From: Desulfovibrio oxyclinae DSM 11498
GTDB lineage: Bacteria > Desulfobacterota > Desulfovibrionia > Desulfovibrionales > Desulfovibrionaceae
Direction of reading: 5' to 3'
Length of the DNA: 64,000 bases
Assembly: GCF_000375485.1 (NCBI RefSeq)
Contig: NZ_AQXE01000002.1
Coordinates: forward strand, 51,258-115,257
Shown here: piece by piece, positions 11,607 to 20,514 of the stretch
How the letters are laid out: the number at the start of each line of letters is the position of its first letter
How positions within the stretch are numbered: the stretch's first letter is position 1
Program-made: the position numbers and the translations under genes
The notes under the pieces: generated by a model
Seen by the model: only the letters and a program-made list of their open reading frames with translations
What the model was told of the DNA's origin: nothing
The model's database searches: none

Positions 11607-12659
11607 GTGGTTAAAGTCGTGGTCGTGGATGATTCCGCCTTCATGAGGAAGGCGATCAGCACCATGTTGAGCAAGGATCCCGAGATTCAGGTCGTCGCGT
11701 CGGCCAAGAACGGTCAGGAGGGGCTGGAGGCCGTTCGCCAGTTTGACCCCGACGTGGTGACGCTTGATATCGAGATGCCCGTCATGGACGGGCTCACCGC
11801 TTTGCGGCGAATCATGATGGAAATGCCGCGTCCGGTGCTCATGGTCAGTTCCCTGACCACGGAAGGAGCCGAGTCCACGCTCAAGGCGATGGAGCTTGGC
11901 GCGGTTGATTTCATTCCCAAACAACTTTCCAAGGTGTCACTGGACATCATCAAGATCGAAAAAGACCTGATCAGCAAGGTCAAAAGCGTTGCCCGGCGAA
12001 AGCTCCGTCCGGTTCCCACAAGGAATGCCGCCGCAGCCAAGCCTGCGCCCAAAGAGATGCCCAAGCGTCCGGCCGGGGGCAAGGTGGCTCGCGACGTGAT
12101 CGCCATCGGCGTTTCCACGGGCGGGCCGCCGGCGGTGCAAAAGGTTCTTTCCCGACTTCCGGCGGATTTTCCCGCAAGTATCGTCATTGCCCAACACATG
12201 CCGGGTGCGTTCACGGGCCCCTTCGCCAAACGGCTGGACGGCGTCAGCAAGATCAGCGTCAAGGAGGCTGAGAACGGTGACGTCCTCAAGCCGGGCCACG
12301 CCTACGTCGCGCCGGGCGGAATGCATCTCACGCTGGATCAGAAGGTCAGCCAGATCAATCTGGTGGTTTCCTCCGAGCCTGCCGATGCGCTGTACAAGCC
12401 GTCGGCCAACGTGCTGATCAACTCGGTGGCCACAGCGGTCGGGCGGCGCGGACTCGGGGTCATTCTGACAGGGATGGGCAGCGACGGAGCCGAAGGCATC
12501 AGGGATCTGAAAGCGAAGGGCGGCAGGGCCCTTGCCCAAAGCGACGCCACCTGCGTCGTTTACGGTATGCCCAAGGCCGTCGTGGACGCAGGTCTTGCGG
12601 ACGAGATTGTTGATATCGACGACATGGCCGAAGCGATCATGGCCAATATTTACAAATAG
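11607..12659 (+). CDS. cheB: Chemotaxis protein-glutamate methylesterase/deamidase CheB
   Basis: A 350-residue CheB. It has an N-terminal receiver domain (about 1-120; acidic pair VVDDS, phospho-acceptor Asp in TLDIEMPVMDG, Lys in FIPKQ), a basic Ala/Pro linker, and a C-terminal methylesterase domain with the catalytic Ser in IGVSTGGPPA, His in IAQHMPGAFT and Asp in LTGMGSDGAEG. It removes methyl groups from chemoreceptors during adaptation, activated by phosphorylation from CheA. GTG is the start, after AAGGAG. It is the first gene of the cheB-HEAT-cheR-cheY-cheA cluster. Confidence 0.96.
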   Translation: MVKVVVVDDSAFMRKAISTMLSKDPEIQVVASAKNGQEGLEAVRQFDPDVVTLDIEMPVMDGLTALRRIMMEMPRPVLMVSSLTTEGAESTLKAMELGAVDFIPKQLSKVSLDIIKIEKDLISKVKSVARRKLRPVPTRNAAAAKPAPKEMPKRPAGGKVARDVIAIGVSTGGPPAVQKVLSRLPADFPASIVIAQHMPGAFTGPFAKRLDGVSKISVKEAENGDVLKPGHAYVAPGGMHLTLDQKVSQINLVVSSEPADALYKPSANVLINSVATAVGRRGLGVILTGMGSDGAEGIRDLKAKGGRALAQSDATCVVYGMPKAVVDAGLADEIVDIDDMAEAIMANIYK

Positions 12660-12690
12660 GGTCGAAGACAAGCATGGAGGCCACAGCCCG

Positions 12691-14628
12691 ATGACCGACT
12701 GCAACGAGTATTTGAGTCAACTGGACAGCGACGACAGGGAAGTCGTGCGGGAAGGTGCCTTTCGCGCTGGCGAAGCCATGTGCGAAGAGGCCGTTCCCAA
12801 GCTGGCGGAACTGTTGAAAGTGAATAATCTCGGGGTGCAGGAGGCGGCGGAAAGCTCGCTTCGCAAGATCGGCGGTCAGGCCACGGTGAGCGCCGTGCTG
12901 CCGCTGCTGCGTTCCGAGGAACCGCCGGTCCGCAACCTGTCCATGGACATACTGCGCGAAATAGGCGGCGAGGACCTGCCGTCGCTCATGGAGATGATGA
13001 CCGACCCCGACGACGACATCCGCATTTTCATGTCGGACATTCTGGGCTCGTGCAACAACGTGATGGCGGTACGGACGCTGTGCGAGGCCCTGCTCAGGGA
13101 CCCGGAAGTGAACGTGCGCTATCAGGCTGCCGTGAGTCTGGGCAATCTGGGCTTCGTGGAGGCGGCCGAATGCCTGAACAAGGCCATGCAGGACGACGAA
13201 TGGGTCCAGTATGCCGTCATCGAGGCGCTGACCAAGATCAAGCATTCCAGTTCGGTGGATGCACTGGTGAAAGCCCTTGACCGCTCCTCGGACCTTGTGG
13301 CGTCCATGATCATCGACGCCCTCGGCGAGATGGGCAACGTCAAGGCCGTGACCATGCTGCTGCGTCGCATGGAGAATTCTCCGACGGCGCTTCGGAACAA
13401 GATCGTCAAGGCCGTGGTGAACATCCTCGGCGGCAAATCGCTCAAGCTGCTTTCCGCGGAAGAGCGGGAGAATTTCCGCGAGTATCTGGTGGCGGCCTTG
13501 AAGGACGAGGACGAGGAAATTCAGGATGCCGCCATTCAGGGCCTCGCTTTCGTCGGCGGCCAGAAGGCATCGAAGGGTATTCTCGACCTTGCCGAAAGAC
13601 TTGATCCCGACAGCGATCAGGAACGGCTCAAGGCCATGGTGGACGCGCTGGCCTCCATAGGACTGACCGACGCCATGCGCTATGCGCTGACCGGTGAATC
13701 ACCCGAAGCCGCCGCCGTGGCCGTGGAAGCCCTCGGTCAGGCAGCGGATGCCGGTAGCCGCGAGGTGCTGGATACGCTCATTGATTCTTTCTGGGACGTG
13801 GACCTCTACGTGCAACGGCAGATCATCGGGGTTCTGGCGGTGCTCGCCGGGGACGAACAGCGTGACTTCCTTATGGACGTGCTGGAGCGCCATGAAGACG
13901 GAACCGTCATCAAGGCCGCCGCGCACTGCCTTGGCGTGACGCTGCGTCATGCGCCCGCGACGGAGGGAATTTTCCCGCTGCTGCAGCATCCTTACGACGA
14001 CGTGAAGGAGGCCGCACTCGATGCGCTCATCGCCATCGGCAGCCCCGAGGTGCGCGAACGTTTCGTTGAGCTGTTCTCCAGCCCCGAGCCCATCGACAGG
14101 CTCATGGCCACCTACGCCCTCGGCAAGCTCGGCGAGCCCGAGAACATGACGCAGATCGTGGAAGCCCTGAGCGACGAGGTGCCGGACATCCGCAAGGTCG
14201 CCGTGGAGGCGCTGGCAGAGGTCTGCGCCGATTCCTGCGGCTGGGCGCCACACCTCAAGCCCATGCTGCGCGATGAGAACAAGGACGTGCGTCTTGCGGT
14301 CATCGAGGTGATGGGCAACCATTGCGAGGATGAATTCGTCGGCCATCTCATCGATGCGCTCGGTGACGAGGACGACTGGGTTCGCATCCGCGCCGTGGAC
14401 GCGCTTGGCGCCAAGGCCATCTCGGATGCGGTGCCGCGACTGGTCGAATTGCTTGAAAGCCCCAACCGATTCGTTGCCATGAAGTCTGTTGAGGCGCTGG
14501 GCAACATCGGCGGTACTGCGGCGTTCCGAGCGCTGCTGGCCGCCTCGGACAGCGACGACTATGAATTGGTGCAGGCGGCGGAGGATGCCATCGCCCGCAT
14601 CAGGGAAGCCGAGGAAGCGGGCAGTTAG
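12691..14628 (+). CDS. HEAT-repeat scaffold protein of the chemotaxis operon
   Basis: A 645-residue protein made almost entirely of HEAT/PBS-lyase-type helical repeats (typical units: VRYQAAVSLGNLGFVEAAECL, just over the quotable length; VRIRAVDALGAKAISDAVPR; AMKSVEALGNIGG). No catalytic domain is visible. It lies between cheB and cheR; the cheR ATG follows its stop directly, so expression is coupled. Its place in the operon suggests it links chemotaxis proteins to each other or to receptors, but this is inference. The ATG at 12691 follows GGAGG; longer in-frame starts lie inside cheB. Confidence 0.85.
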   Translation: MTDCNEYLSQLDSDDREVVREGAFRAGEAMCEEAVPKLAELLKVNNLGVQEAAESSLRKIGGQATVSAVLPLLRSEEPPVRNLSMDILREIGGEDLPSLMEMMTDPDDDIRIFMSDILGSCNNVMAVRTLCEALLRDPEVNVRYQAAVSLGNLGFVEAAECLNKAMQDDEWVQYAVIEALTKIKHSSSVDALVKALDRSSDLVASMIIDALGEMGNVKAVTMLLRRMENSPTALRNKIVKAVVNILGGKSLKLLSAEERENFREYLVAALKDEDEEIQDAAIQGLAFVGGQKASKGILDLAERLDPDSDQERLKAMVDALASIGLTDAMRYALTGESPEAAAVAVEALGQAADAGSREVLDTLIDSFWDVDLYVQRQIIGVLAVLAGDEQRDFLMDVLERHEDGTVIKAAAHCLGVTLRHAPATEGIFPLLQHPYDDVKEAALDALIAIGSPEVRERFVELFSSPEPIDRLMATYALGKLGEPENMTQIVEALSDEVPDIRKVAVEALAEVCADSCGWAPHLKPMLRDENKDVRLAVIEVMGNHCEDEFVGHLIDALGDEDDWVRIRAVDALGAKAISDAVPRLVELLESPNRFVAMKSVEALGNIGGTAAFRALLAASDSDDYELVQAAEDAIARIREAEEAGS

Positions 14629-15507
14629 ATGTCGTCTCTTTTTTCAAAAACCATCACCCTCGGCCGCGAGCTCAAGATCACGGACGAGGAGTTTCGCAAC
14701 CTGCGCGATTTCATCTACGAGCAGTGCGGCATCTATGTGGCGGACAACCGCAAGTACCTGCTGGAAAACAGGCTGGGCAACCGTTTGAAGAAGCTTAGCC
14801 TCAGGGACTTCGGGGAGTACTACTATTTTTTGCAGTACGACTCGGGCAAACGCGAAGAGCTCAAAAAGCTGTTCGAGGTCATCACCACGAACGAGACGAG
14901 TTTTTATCGCAACCCGCCCCAGCTGAAGGTCTTTCAGGACAACATCCTGAGCGAGGTCATCGAACGTTGCAGGAAGGCGGGACGGAAGAAGCTGAGGATT
15001 TGGTCAGCCGGATGCTCCACCGGGGAGGAGCCGTACACCATCGCCATGATCATCCACGAACTGCTCGGACAGGACGTGGGGTCGTGGGACATCAGGATAA
15101 CGGCCAACGACCTCTCGCAGCGCGTGCTGGAATCCGCTCGTAAGGGCGTTTACAGCGACTACAGCCTGCGCACCACCCCGAAGGAGATCATCGAACGCTA
15201 CTTCGACTCGGACGGCAAAAGCTACACCGTTCGTCCGGAGGTCAAGCGGCTGGTGCATTTCGGCCAGATCAACCTCAAAGAAAAGTCGCAGCTCAAGATG
15301 GTGGAGCGTTCGGACATCGTGTTCTGCCGCAACGTCATCATCTACTTCGACGACGAAATGAAACGGCAGGTGATCAACGCGTTTTACGACAATCTCAAGC
15401 CCGGGGGATACCTCGTGATCGGCCATTCCGAGTCGCTGCACAACATCAGCAGGACCTTCAAGCCGAATCATTATCCCGGCGCGATCATCTACCAGAAAGA
15501 GGCATGA
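14629..15507 (+). CDS. cheR: Chemotaxis receptor methyltransferase CheR
   Basis: A 292-residue CheR with the N-terminal all-helical domain (about 15-75) and the SAM-dependent methyltransferase domain: VITTNETSFYRNP, IWSAGCSTGEEPYTIAM (SAM-binding loop), ITANDLSQ and FCRNVIIYFD. It methylates receptor glutamates with SAM, the reverse of CheB. It has no TPR extension. Its start codon touches the stop of the HEAT gene, so translation is probably coupled. Confidence 0.96.
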   Translation: MSSLFSKTITLGRELKITDEEFRNLRDFIYEQCGIYVADNRKYLLENRLGNRLKKLSLRDFGEYYYFLQYDSGKREELKKLFEVITTNETSFYRNPPQLKVFQDNILSEVIERCRKAGRKKLRIWSAGCSTGEEPYTIAMIIHELLGQDVGSWDIRITANDLSQRVLESARKGVYSDYSLRTTPKEIIERYFDSDGKSYTVRPEVKRLVHFGQINLKEKSQLKMVERSDIVFCRNVIIYFDDEMKRQVINAFYDNLKPGGYLVIGHSESLHNISRTFKPNHYPGAIIYQKEA

Positions 15508-15551
15508 CCTGTTAGAGTCAAAAGGGACAAAGTCTTCCAAACGGGGGAACA

Positions 15552-15920
15552 ATGGCTAAACATATTTTGATAGTGGACGATTCAAAGACGGTACGGAACC
15601 TTGTGGCCTTCATCATGAAGAAGGAGGGATTCAAGGTGACCACGGCCGAGGACGGTCTTGACGGGCTGGAGAAGCTCTACGGGGCCGGTGAGGTGGACCT
15701 GATCGTTTCCGACGTGAACATGCCACGGATGGACGGTCTTACCTACATAAAGACGTTGCGTGAACAGGACGCCTACAAGGACATCCCCATCATCGTCCTC
15801 TCCACCGAAGGGCAGGACAAGGACATCGAGGCGGGATTGACGCTCGGCGCAAACCTGTACATGGTAAAACCGGCGCAGCCGGAAAAGCTGGTGCGCAACG
15901 TCAAGATGCTTCTGGGATAG
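15552..15920 (+). CDS. cheY: CheY-like single-domain response regulator
   Basis: A 122-residue receiver domain with the acidic pair (IVDDSKT), phospho-acceptor Asp in IVSDVNMPRMDG, conserved Thr/Ser in VLSTEG and Lys in MVKPAQP. It lacks any output domain, so it should act like CheY, carrying phosphate from the downstream CheA to the flagellar motor or another target. It lies 44 bases after cheR and 57 bases before cheA. Confidence 0.93.
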   Translation: MAKHILIVDDSKTVRNLVAFIMKKEGFKVTTAEDGLDGLEKLYGAGEVDLIVSDVNMPRMDGLTYIKTLREQDAYKDIPIIVLSTEGQDKDIEAGLTLGANLYMVKPAQPEKLVRNVKMLLG

Positions 15921-15977
15921 CAGTCGCGGGCCCGCTCCTACCGGGGCCGGCGTACTGCATCAATCAGGGAGAACAGG

Positions 15978-18900
15978 ATGAGTCAGGATTTTCTGGATCC
16001 GGAAATATTGGCCGACTTTTTCATGGAGGCCAAGGAACACCTTGAAACCATTGAGCCGAATCTACTCGAACTGGAGCAGAACCCGGATAATCTGGGCCTG
16101 CTCAACGAGATATTCCGGCCCATGCATTCGCTCAAGGGAGCTTCCGGTTTTTTGGGTCTGAACAAGATCAACGGCCTCGCGCACAAAGCCGAGAACATCC
16201 TGGACGAACTGCGTCAGGGATCGCTGACCGTTTCTTCGGCCATTATGGACCTCATCCTTTCGGCCACGGACGCCTTGAGGAACATGGTCGAGAATCTGGA
16301 GGCGTACGGTTCCGAAGGGGATCTGGACACCACCCCCATCATCAACCGGCTGGACGCCGCACTCGCCGGCGAACTGGAGCCTGAAGCCGAGGCAGCACCG
16401 GCTCAGGAGTCTCAGCCCGTCCAACAGCCAGCAGAAGCCATTGCCGAGCCGCCGACAGCGCCGGAAGCGGTCGAGGCCGCAGCGCCCGCGCCTCAGGATA
16501 CAGTAACCGAGCAACCGGAGAGCAGGCCCATGCCCGAGTTCACCCCCGTCCCGGACCCGGATTTTGACCCGACTCCCTACTCCCTCACCACCGTTGGAGA
16601 AGGGCATCTTTCCGATTTTCTCGAAGAGGCTCAGGAGATCATCGAGAACCTGAACAGCTCTCTGCTTGCGCTGGAAGGCAATCCCGACGGCAACAGCGAG
16701 CTGGTAAACGATACCTTCCGCTATTTCCACAACCTCAAGGGCAACAGCGGCATCATCGGATTCAAGGAGCTCAACGGTCTCACCCATGAGGCGGAGACGC
16801 TGCTCAATTACGTAAGAAAGGGCGAAATGCCCTGCACGCAGCAGATCGTGGACCTCATGCTCTATGTTGTGGACCGTATCGAGGAACTCGTGAACAAGGT
16901 CGAGGTGGAAGAAGGTCGCGTTACGCCTCTGGACATCAGTATGCTTGTGCAGGTGCTTCAGAAAGTCACGGAGACCGGCGATCCCGCATATGCGAGCATC
17001 ATCCTCGGCGAAAGCGGGGAAACCTCGGCTCAAGCCGCGCCGGAAAAGGCCCCGGAAACAAAAGCTCAGTCCGCCCAGAGCGGGCAGGAAGAAACCAGTC
17101 AGGAAGCGCCAGTGCAGGAATTCGATCCCGAGGACGCAGAACTTTTCGAACAGACCATCAGCCAGCAGATTCAGGCTGCGGTCCAGGCCCTGAAGATGTT
17201 GCGCGATGACTCCTCCCAGAGCGAGGTGGTCAACGGCCTTTTCCGTTCCCTCCAGACCATTCAGAACTCTGCGGGATACATGGGATTCGGCGATATACGC
17301 ACTTACGCCGAGCGCACGCTGGGCCTTGTGGATCAGGGCCGCAAGTCCGACATGGATTTTGGCCTCATGCTGGACCTGCTGGATCAGGAATTCGACATTT
17401 TGAAGGATATGCTGGACGCCGCACTCGAAACCGTGCGCCAGTCCATGGATCCGAGCGCGCAAAGCAACGAGCACGAAGGCGCCTCGCCTGAACCGGAACC
17501 GGTTGCTGCTCCGAAGCCCAAGCCCGAAGTCTCCGCCGAAGCCGCTCCGGAACCGAAACCCGAGCCCGCCCCGGCCCCGCAGCCCGCACCCGAGCCGGAA
17601 CAGAAAGCCGAACCGGCTCCGGAACCCGCGGCTGAAACGGTAAAGCCCGCGGCACAGCCCAAGCAGGCGGAAAACACGCCCGCCCAGTCCACAAGGAGTG
17701 CGATGAGCAATGTCAAAGCCGCCGTGCAGGCGGATCAGGGGAACAACGCTTCCGCTGCTCCGGCCAAGCACAAGGCGTCAACCACCATCCGCGTTGACCA
17801 TCACCGGCTCGACCATCTCATGAACCTGATCGGTGAGCTGATCATCAACCGCAACCGCTATTCCATGCTCGCCCGCGCCCTTGAAGAAGGGGAGGAAGAA
17901 GTCCACGTCGTCGCCCAGCAGCTTACCGAGACCACTTACGCCATGGCGAGGATTTCCGACGACCTTCAGGACACCATCATGAAGGTGCGCATGGTCCCGG
18001 TGCAGACAGTCTTCTCCCGCTTCCCGCGTCTCGTGCGCGACCTCAGCCGCAAGAGCGGCAAGCAGGTCGAGCTCATCATGGAAGGCGAAGAAACCGAACT
18101 CGACAAGAGCGTGGTCGAAGAGATCGGCGATCCGCTCGTCCATCTCGTGCGAAACGCCGTGGACCACGGCCTCGAAGATGAACAGGAACGCGTCCAGAAC
18201 GGCAAGAGCGTCAAAGGACACGTCTGGCTGCGCGCCTACCACAAGGGCAACTCCGTCGCCATCGAAGTCGAAGATGACGGCCGCGGCATCGACCCCGACC
18301 GCATGCGCGCCACCGCCGTGAAAAAAGGCGTCATGTCACAGGAAGAAGTCAACGCCCTTGATGACCGCGAGGCCATCGAACTCATATTCCACCCCGGCTT
18401 CTCGTCCGCAGACAAGATCACCGACATCTCCGGCCGAGGCGTCGGCATGGATGTGGTCAAGACCAATATCAAGAACCTCAAGGGCAGCGTGCACACGCAG
18501 TCCGAAGTGGGCAAGGGAACCAAACTCACCCTGACCCTGCCGCTGACCCTCGCCATCATCGACGCCCTCATGGTGCAGGTGGCAGGCGACACATTCGCCA
18601 TCCCTCTCGACGCAGTCTCCGAGACCACCAAGCTTGAACGCTCCAAACTCTCGGACGTCAACAGCCGTAAAGCAGCCACTATGCGAGGCGAAGTGCTCGG
18701 CATCGTCGAACTCGCCGAGCTGCTGGACCTCGCCCCCAGCTCAGAAGAACGAGATATCCTGCCCGTCGTCGTCATCCACGACAACGACCGCAGACTCGGA
18801 CTGGTCGTGGACCGCCTCCTTGAACGGCAGGAAATCGTCATCAAGCCGCTTGGCCAATATCTCAACAACTTCAACCTCAAAGGCCTGTCCGGCGCCACCA

Positions 18901-19055
18901 TCATGGGCGACGGTTCCGTGGTGCTCATCCTTGACCCCCACGAAGTCTACAGCCTGTCCACACAACTCACCCGCCAGCCCGGCGGCGGCTCCGGCAATGA
19001 GCGCCAACAGCAAGTGCGAGGCTCCGACGCCCAAGCGCTGCCCTCAGGTAAATAA
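15978..19055 (+). CDS. cheA: Chemotaxis histidine kinase CheA with three HPt-like domains
   Basis: A 1025-residue hybrid CheA. HPt1 (1-120) has His50 in FRPMHSLKGASGFLG; HPt2 (about 205-320) has His251 in FRYFHNLKGNSGIIG. A third HPt-like domain (about 385-480) has Gln426 where the phospho-histidine should be (FRSLQTIQNSAGYMG). Pro/Ala/Glu-rich linkers separate them. Then come the dimerisation helix pair (from about 600, IRVDHHRLDHLMNLIGELI), the HATPase domain (N box HLVRNAVDHG at about 722, G boxes DDGRGID and GRGVGMDV), and a CheW-like coupling domain (about 862-1000). The two active HPt domains make it longer than the classical CheA (about 650 residues). It ends the operon at a strong terminator. 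Confidence 0.96.
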   Translation: MSQDFLDPEILADFFMEAKEHLETIEPNLLELEQNPDNLGLLNEIFRPMHSLKGASGFLGLNKINGLAHKAENILDELRQGSLTVSSAIMDLILSATDALRNMVENLEAYGSEGDLDTTPIINRLDAALAGELEPEAEAAPAQESQPVQQPAEAIAEPPTAPEAVEAAAPAPQDTVTEQPESRPMPEFTPVPDPDFDPTPYSLTTVGEGHLSDFLEEAQEIIENLNSSLLALEGNPDGNSELVNDTFRYFHNLKGNSGIIGFKELNGLTHEAETLLNYVRKGEMPCTQQIVDLMLYVVDRIEELVNKVEVEEGRVTPLDISMLVQVLQKVTETGDPAYASIILGESGETSAQAAPEKAPETKAQSAQSGQEETSQEAPVQEFDPEDAELFEQTISQQIQAAVQALKMLRDDSSQSEVVNGLFRSLQTIQNSAGYMGFGDIRTYAERTLGLVDQGRKSDMDFGLMLDLLDQEFDILKDMLDAALETVRQSMDPSAQSNEHEGASPEPEPVAAPKPKPEVSAEAAPEPKPEPAPAPQPAPEPEQKAEPAPEPAAETVKPAAQPKQAENTPAQSTRSAMSNVKAAVQADQGNNASAAPAKHKASTTIRVDHHRLDHLMNLIGELIINRNRYSMLARALEEGEEEVHVVAQQLTETTYAMARISDDLQDTIMKVRMVPVQTVFSRFPRLVRDLSRKSGKQVELIMEGEETELDKSVVEEIGDPLVHLVRNAVDHGLEDEQERVQNGKSVKGHVWLRAYHKGNSVAIEVEDDGRGIDPDRMRATAVKKGVMSQEEVNALDDREAIELIFHPGFSSADKITDISGRGVGMDVVKTNIKNLKGSVHTQSEVGKGTKLTLTLPLTLAIIDALMVQVAGDTFAIPLDAVSETTKLERSKLSDVNSRKAATMRGEVLGIVELAELLDLAPSSEERDILPVVVIHDNDRRLGLVVDRLLERQEIVIKPLGQYLNNFNLKGLSGATIMGDGSVVLILDPHEVYSLSTQLTRQPGGGSGNERQQQVRGSDAQALPSGK

Positions 19056-19074
19056 GTCTCAGCGAGAAGAATAC

Positions 19075-19109
19075 AAAAAAGGCCGGACTGTAACAGTCCG
19101 GCCTTTTTT
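19075..19109 (+). terminator. Bidirectional terminator after cheA
   Basis: A-tract (19075-19080), perfect 10-bp stem GGCCGGACTG/CAGTCCGGCC with loop TAA, then six T residues. It can work in both directions. Confidence 0.92.
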
Positions 19110-19110
19110 G

Positions 19111-19450
19111 TGCCTCCGGCGGCTCAAGAACCCTTTTGCAAAAGGGTTCTTGAGAATCTCCCAAAATCATTTGGCTTGCCAAGCCGCATTGGGCTTTCGC
19201 AAAGCGTCAAGCGTGAAGGCGGCTTGGTCTGTATATTGACGGCGGTTTTTTGTTCTGAGGGATGTAACAAGCCTAAGTAGTTCCAAACCGCGTAGCAAAG
19301 ACGTAAAGAATACAAATCCCCGTCAGCGGGGTTGCAGCTCAGACGCGAGTAATGCGTTCGCATGAGCTCAGCAGCTGCAACTCCGCTGACACCCAGGGAT
19401 TCCAAAGGGGGCTCGCCCCTTTGGTCCGCCTGAAGGGCCCGCCGGAGGCA
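19111..19450. repeat. 340-bp gene-free unit bounded by inverted TGCCTCCGGCGG repeats
   Basis: The unit begins with TGCCTCCGGCGG (19111-19122) and ends with its exact inverse CCGCCGGAGGCA (19439-19450). Inside are a perfect 32-base palindrome centred on TTGCAA (19123-19154) and the first copy of a 135-base repeat (19314-19448). No ORF with coding character is present. The layout resembles REP-like or small non-autonomous elements. Confidence 0.6.
19314..19448. repeat. Intergenic hairpin repeat, copy A
   Basis: About 135 bases, almost identical to copy B at 19580-19715. The first half folds on itself (CAGCGGGGTTGCAGCT against AGCTGCAACTCCGCTG, one mismatch), and the second half holds a perfect CCAAAGGGG/CCCCTTTGG stem. 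It ends in CCGCCGGAGG. Confidence 0.8.
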
Positions 19451-19579
19451 TTGCTGCGGCACTTGGTTGACTGGGAAAGAAGGTTATTAGGGAGTCCAGA
19501 GGGAGCTCTGTGCGCCGAACAAGCCCCATCAGACTGACCTCTGTTACAGGAGCCCTTTAGCCAAACTCCACAGAATCAT

Positions 19580-19715
19580 AAATCCCCGTCAGCGGGGTTG
19601 CAGCTCAGACGCGAGTAATGCGTTCGCATGAGCCCAACAGCTGCAACTCCGCTGACAACCCAGGGATTCCAAAGGGGGCCCGCCCCTTTGGTCCGCCTGA
19701 AGGGCCCGCCGGAGG
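19580..19715. repeat. Intergenic hairpin repeat, copy B
   Basis: About 136 bases. It differs from copy A by a few substitutions (AGCCCAACAG for AGCTCAGCAG, GGGCCCGCC for GGGCTCGCC) and one inserted base. It stops 22 bases before the trpA stop codon, so it lies in the 3' untranslated part of the trp transcript on the minus strand. The 130 bases between the copies hold nothing recognisable. Confidence 0.8.
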
Positions 19716-19737
19716 TACCCAGGGTCCTGCCTTCGCA

Positions 19738-20502
19738 TTATTTCCAGCGCTCCATGAATGATGTGCAGGTTCCGCCTTCGTTGATGTGGTTGATAAGGGC
19801 AGATCCGAACACGGCGGCGTCGGCGAGTCCCTGCAACTCTTCGAGTTGTTCGGGTTTGTGGATGCCGAAGCCGAGTGCGATGGGAATATCGAAAGCGGCT
19901 TTGGCTTCTTGCAGTTTTTGTAGAACCTCTGCGGGCAGTTCGTCGCGTTGGCCGGTAGTGCCGAGAACGGAGACGAAGTAGCAGAAGCCGTTGCCGCATT
20001 CGGCGTAGAGTTTCATGCGTTCGGGGCCGGTGTTGAGTCCTACGAGGGGAATGAGCGACACGCCGTGTGCATCAAGGGTCTCGCGCAGTTCGGTGGACTC
20101 GTCGGCTGGCATGTCGGCGATGATCAGGCCGCTGACCCCTGCCTGTTCGCAGCGTTTGGCGAAGCGTTTCGGGCCGTATTGGAGGACGGGATTCAGATAA
20201 CCCATGAGCAGCAGCCCGGCATTGAAGCGGCCTTTGCGTTCAATGAGACCGTCGAGGATGTAGTCGAGGTTTACGCCCAGTTCCAGCGAGTGCAGGGAGG
20301 CGGCTTCCACGGCGGGGCCGTCAGCGACCGGATCGGAGAAGGGCATACCTATTTCGATGACGGACGCTCCGGCGTTGTCCAGCGCTTCCAGCTCGGTCCA
20401 GAAGCGGTCGAGGTCCGGGAATCCGGCGGGGAGAAAGGGGATCAGAGCGGTGCGGCCCTGTGCGTTGGCCTCCCGGATGCGCTTGGTCAGAATTGAAGTC
20501 AT
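19738..20502 (-). CDS. trpA: Tryptophan synthase alpha chain
   Basis: A 254-residue TIM barrel that cleaves indole-3-glycerol phosphate to indole and glyceraldehyde-3-phosphate. The catalytic Glu lies in IEIGMPFSDP and the Asp in VADGP; the phosphate-binding segments GFGIHKPEQ and FGSALINHI are present. It is the last gene of the aromatic supraoperon, 12 bases after trpB, with an AAAGGAG ribosome site. Confidence 0.97.
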   Translation of the reverse strand: MTSILTKRIREANAQGRTALIPFLPAGFPDLDRFWTELEALDNAGASVIEIGMPFSDPVADGPAVEAASLHSLELGVNLDYILDGLIERKGRFNAGLLLMGYLNPVLQYGPKRFAKRCEQAGVSGLIIADMPADESTELRETLDAHGVSLIPLVGLNTGPERMKLYAECGNGFCYFVSVLGTTGQRDELPAEVLQKLQEAKAAFDIPIALGFGIHKPEQLEELQGLADAAVFGSALINHINEGGTCTSFMERWK

Positions 20503-20514
20503 GATGCGTCTCCT

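Noticed and set aside
19124..19999. Two minus-strand ORFs sharing the peptide RRALQADQRG near 19.1-20.0 kb
   Set aside because: The similarity comes from the duplicated intergenic repeat; no coding character, and the second runs antiparallel into trpA.
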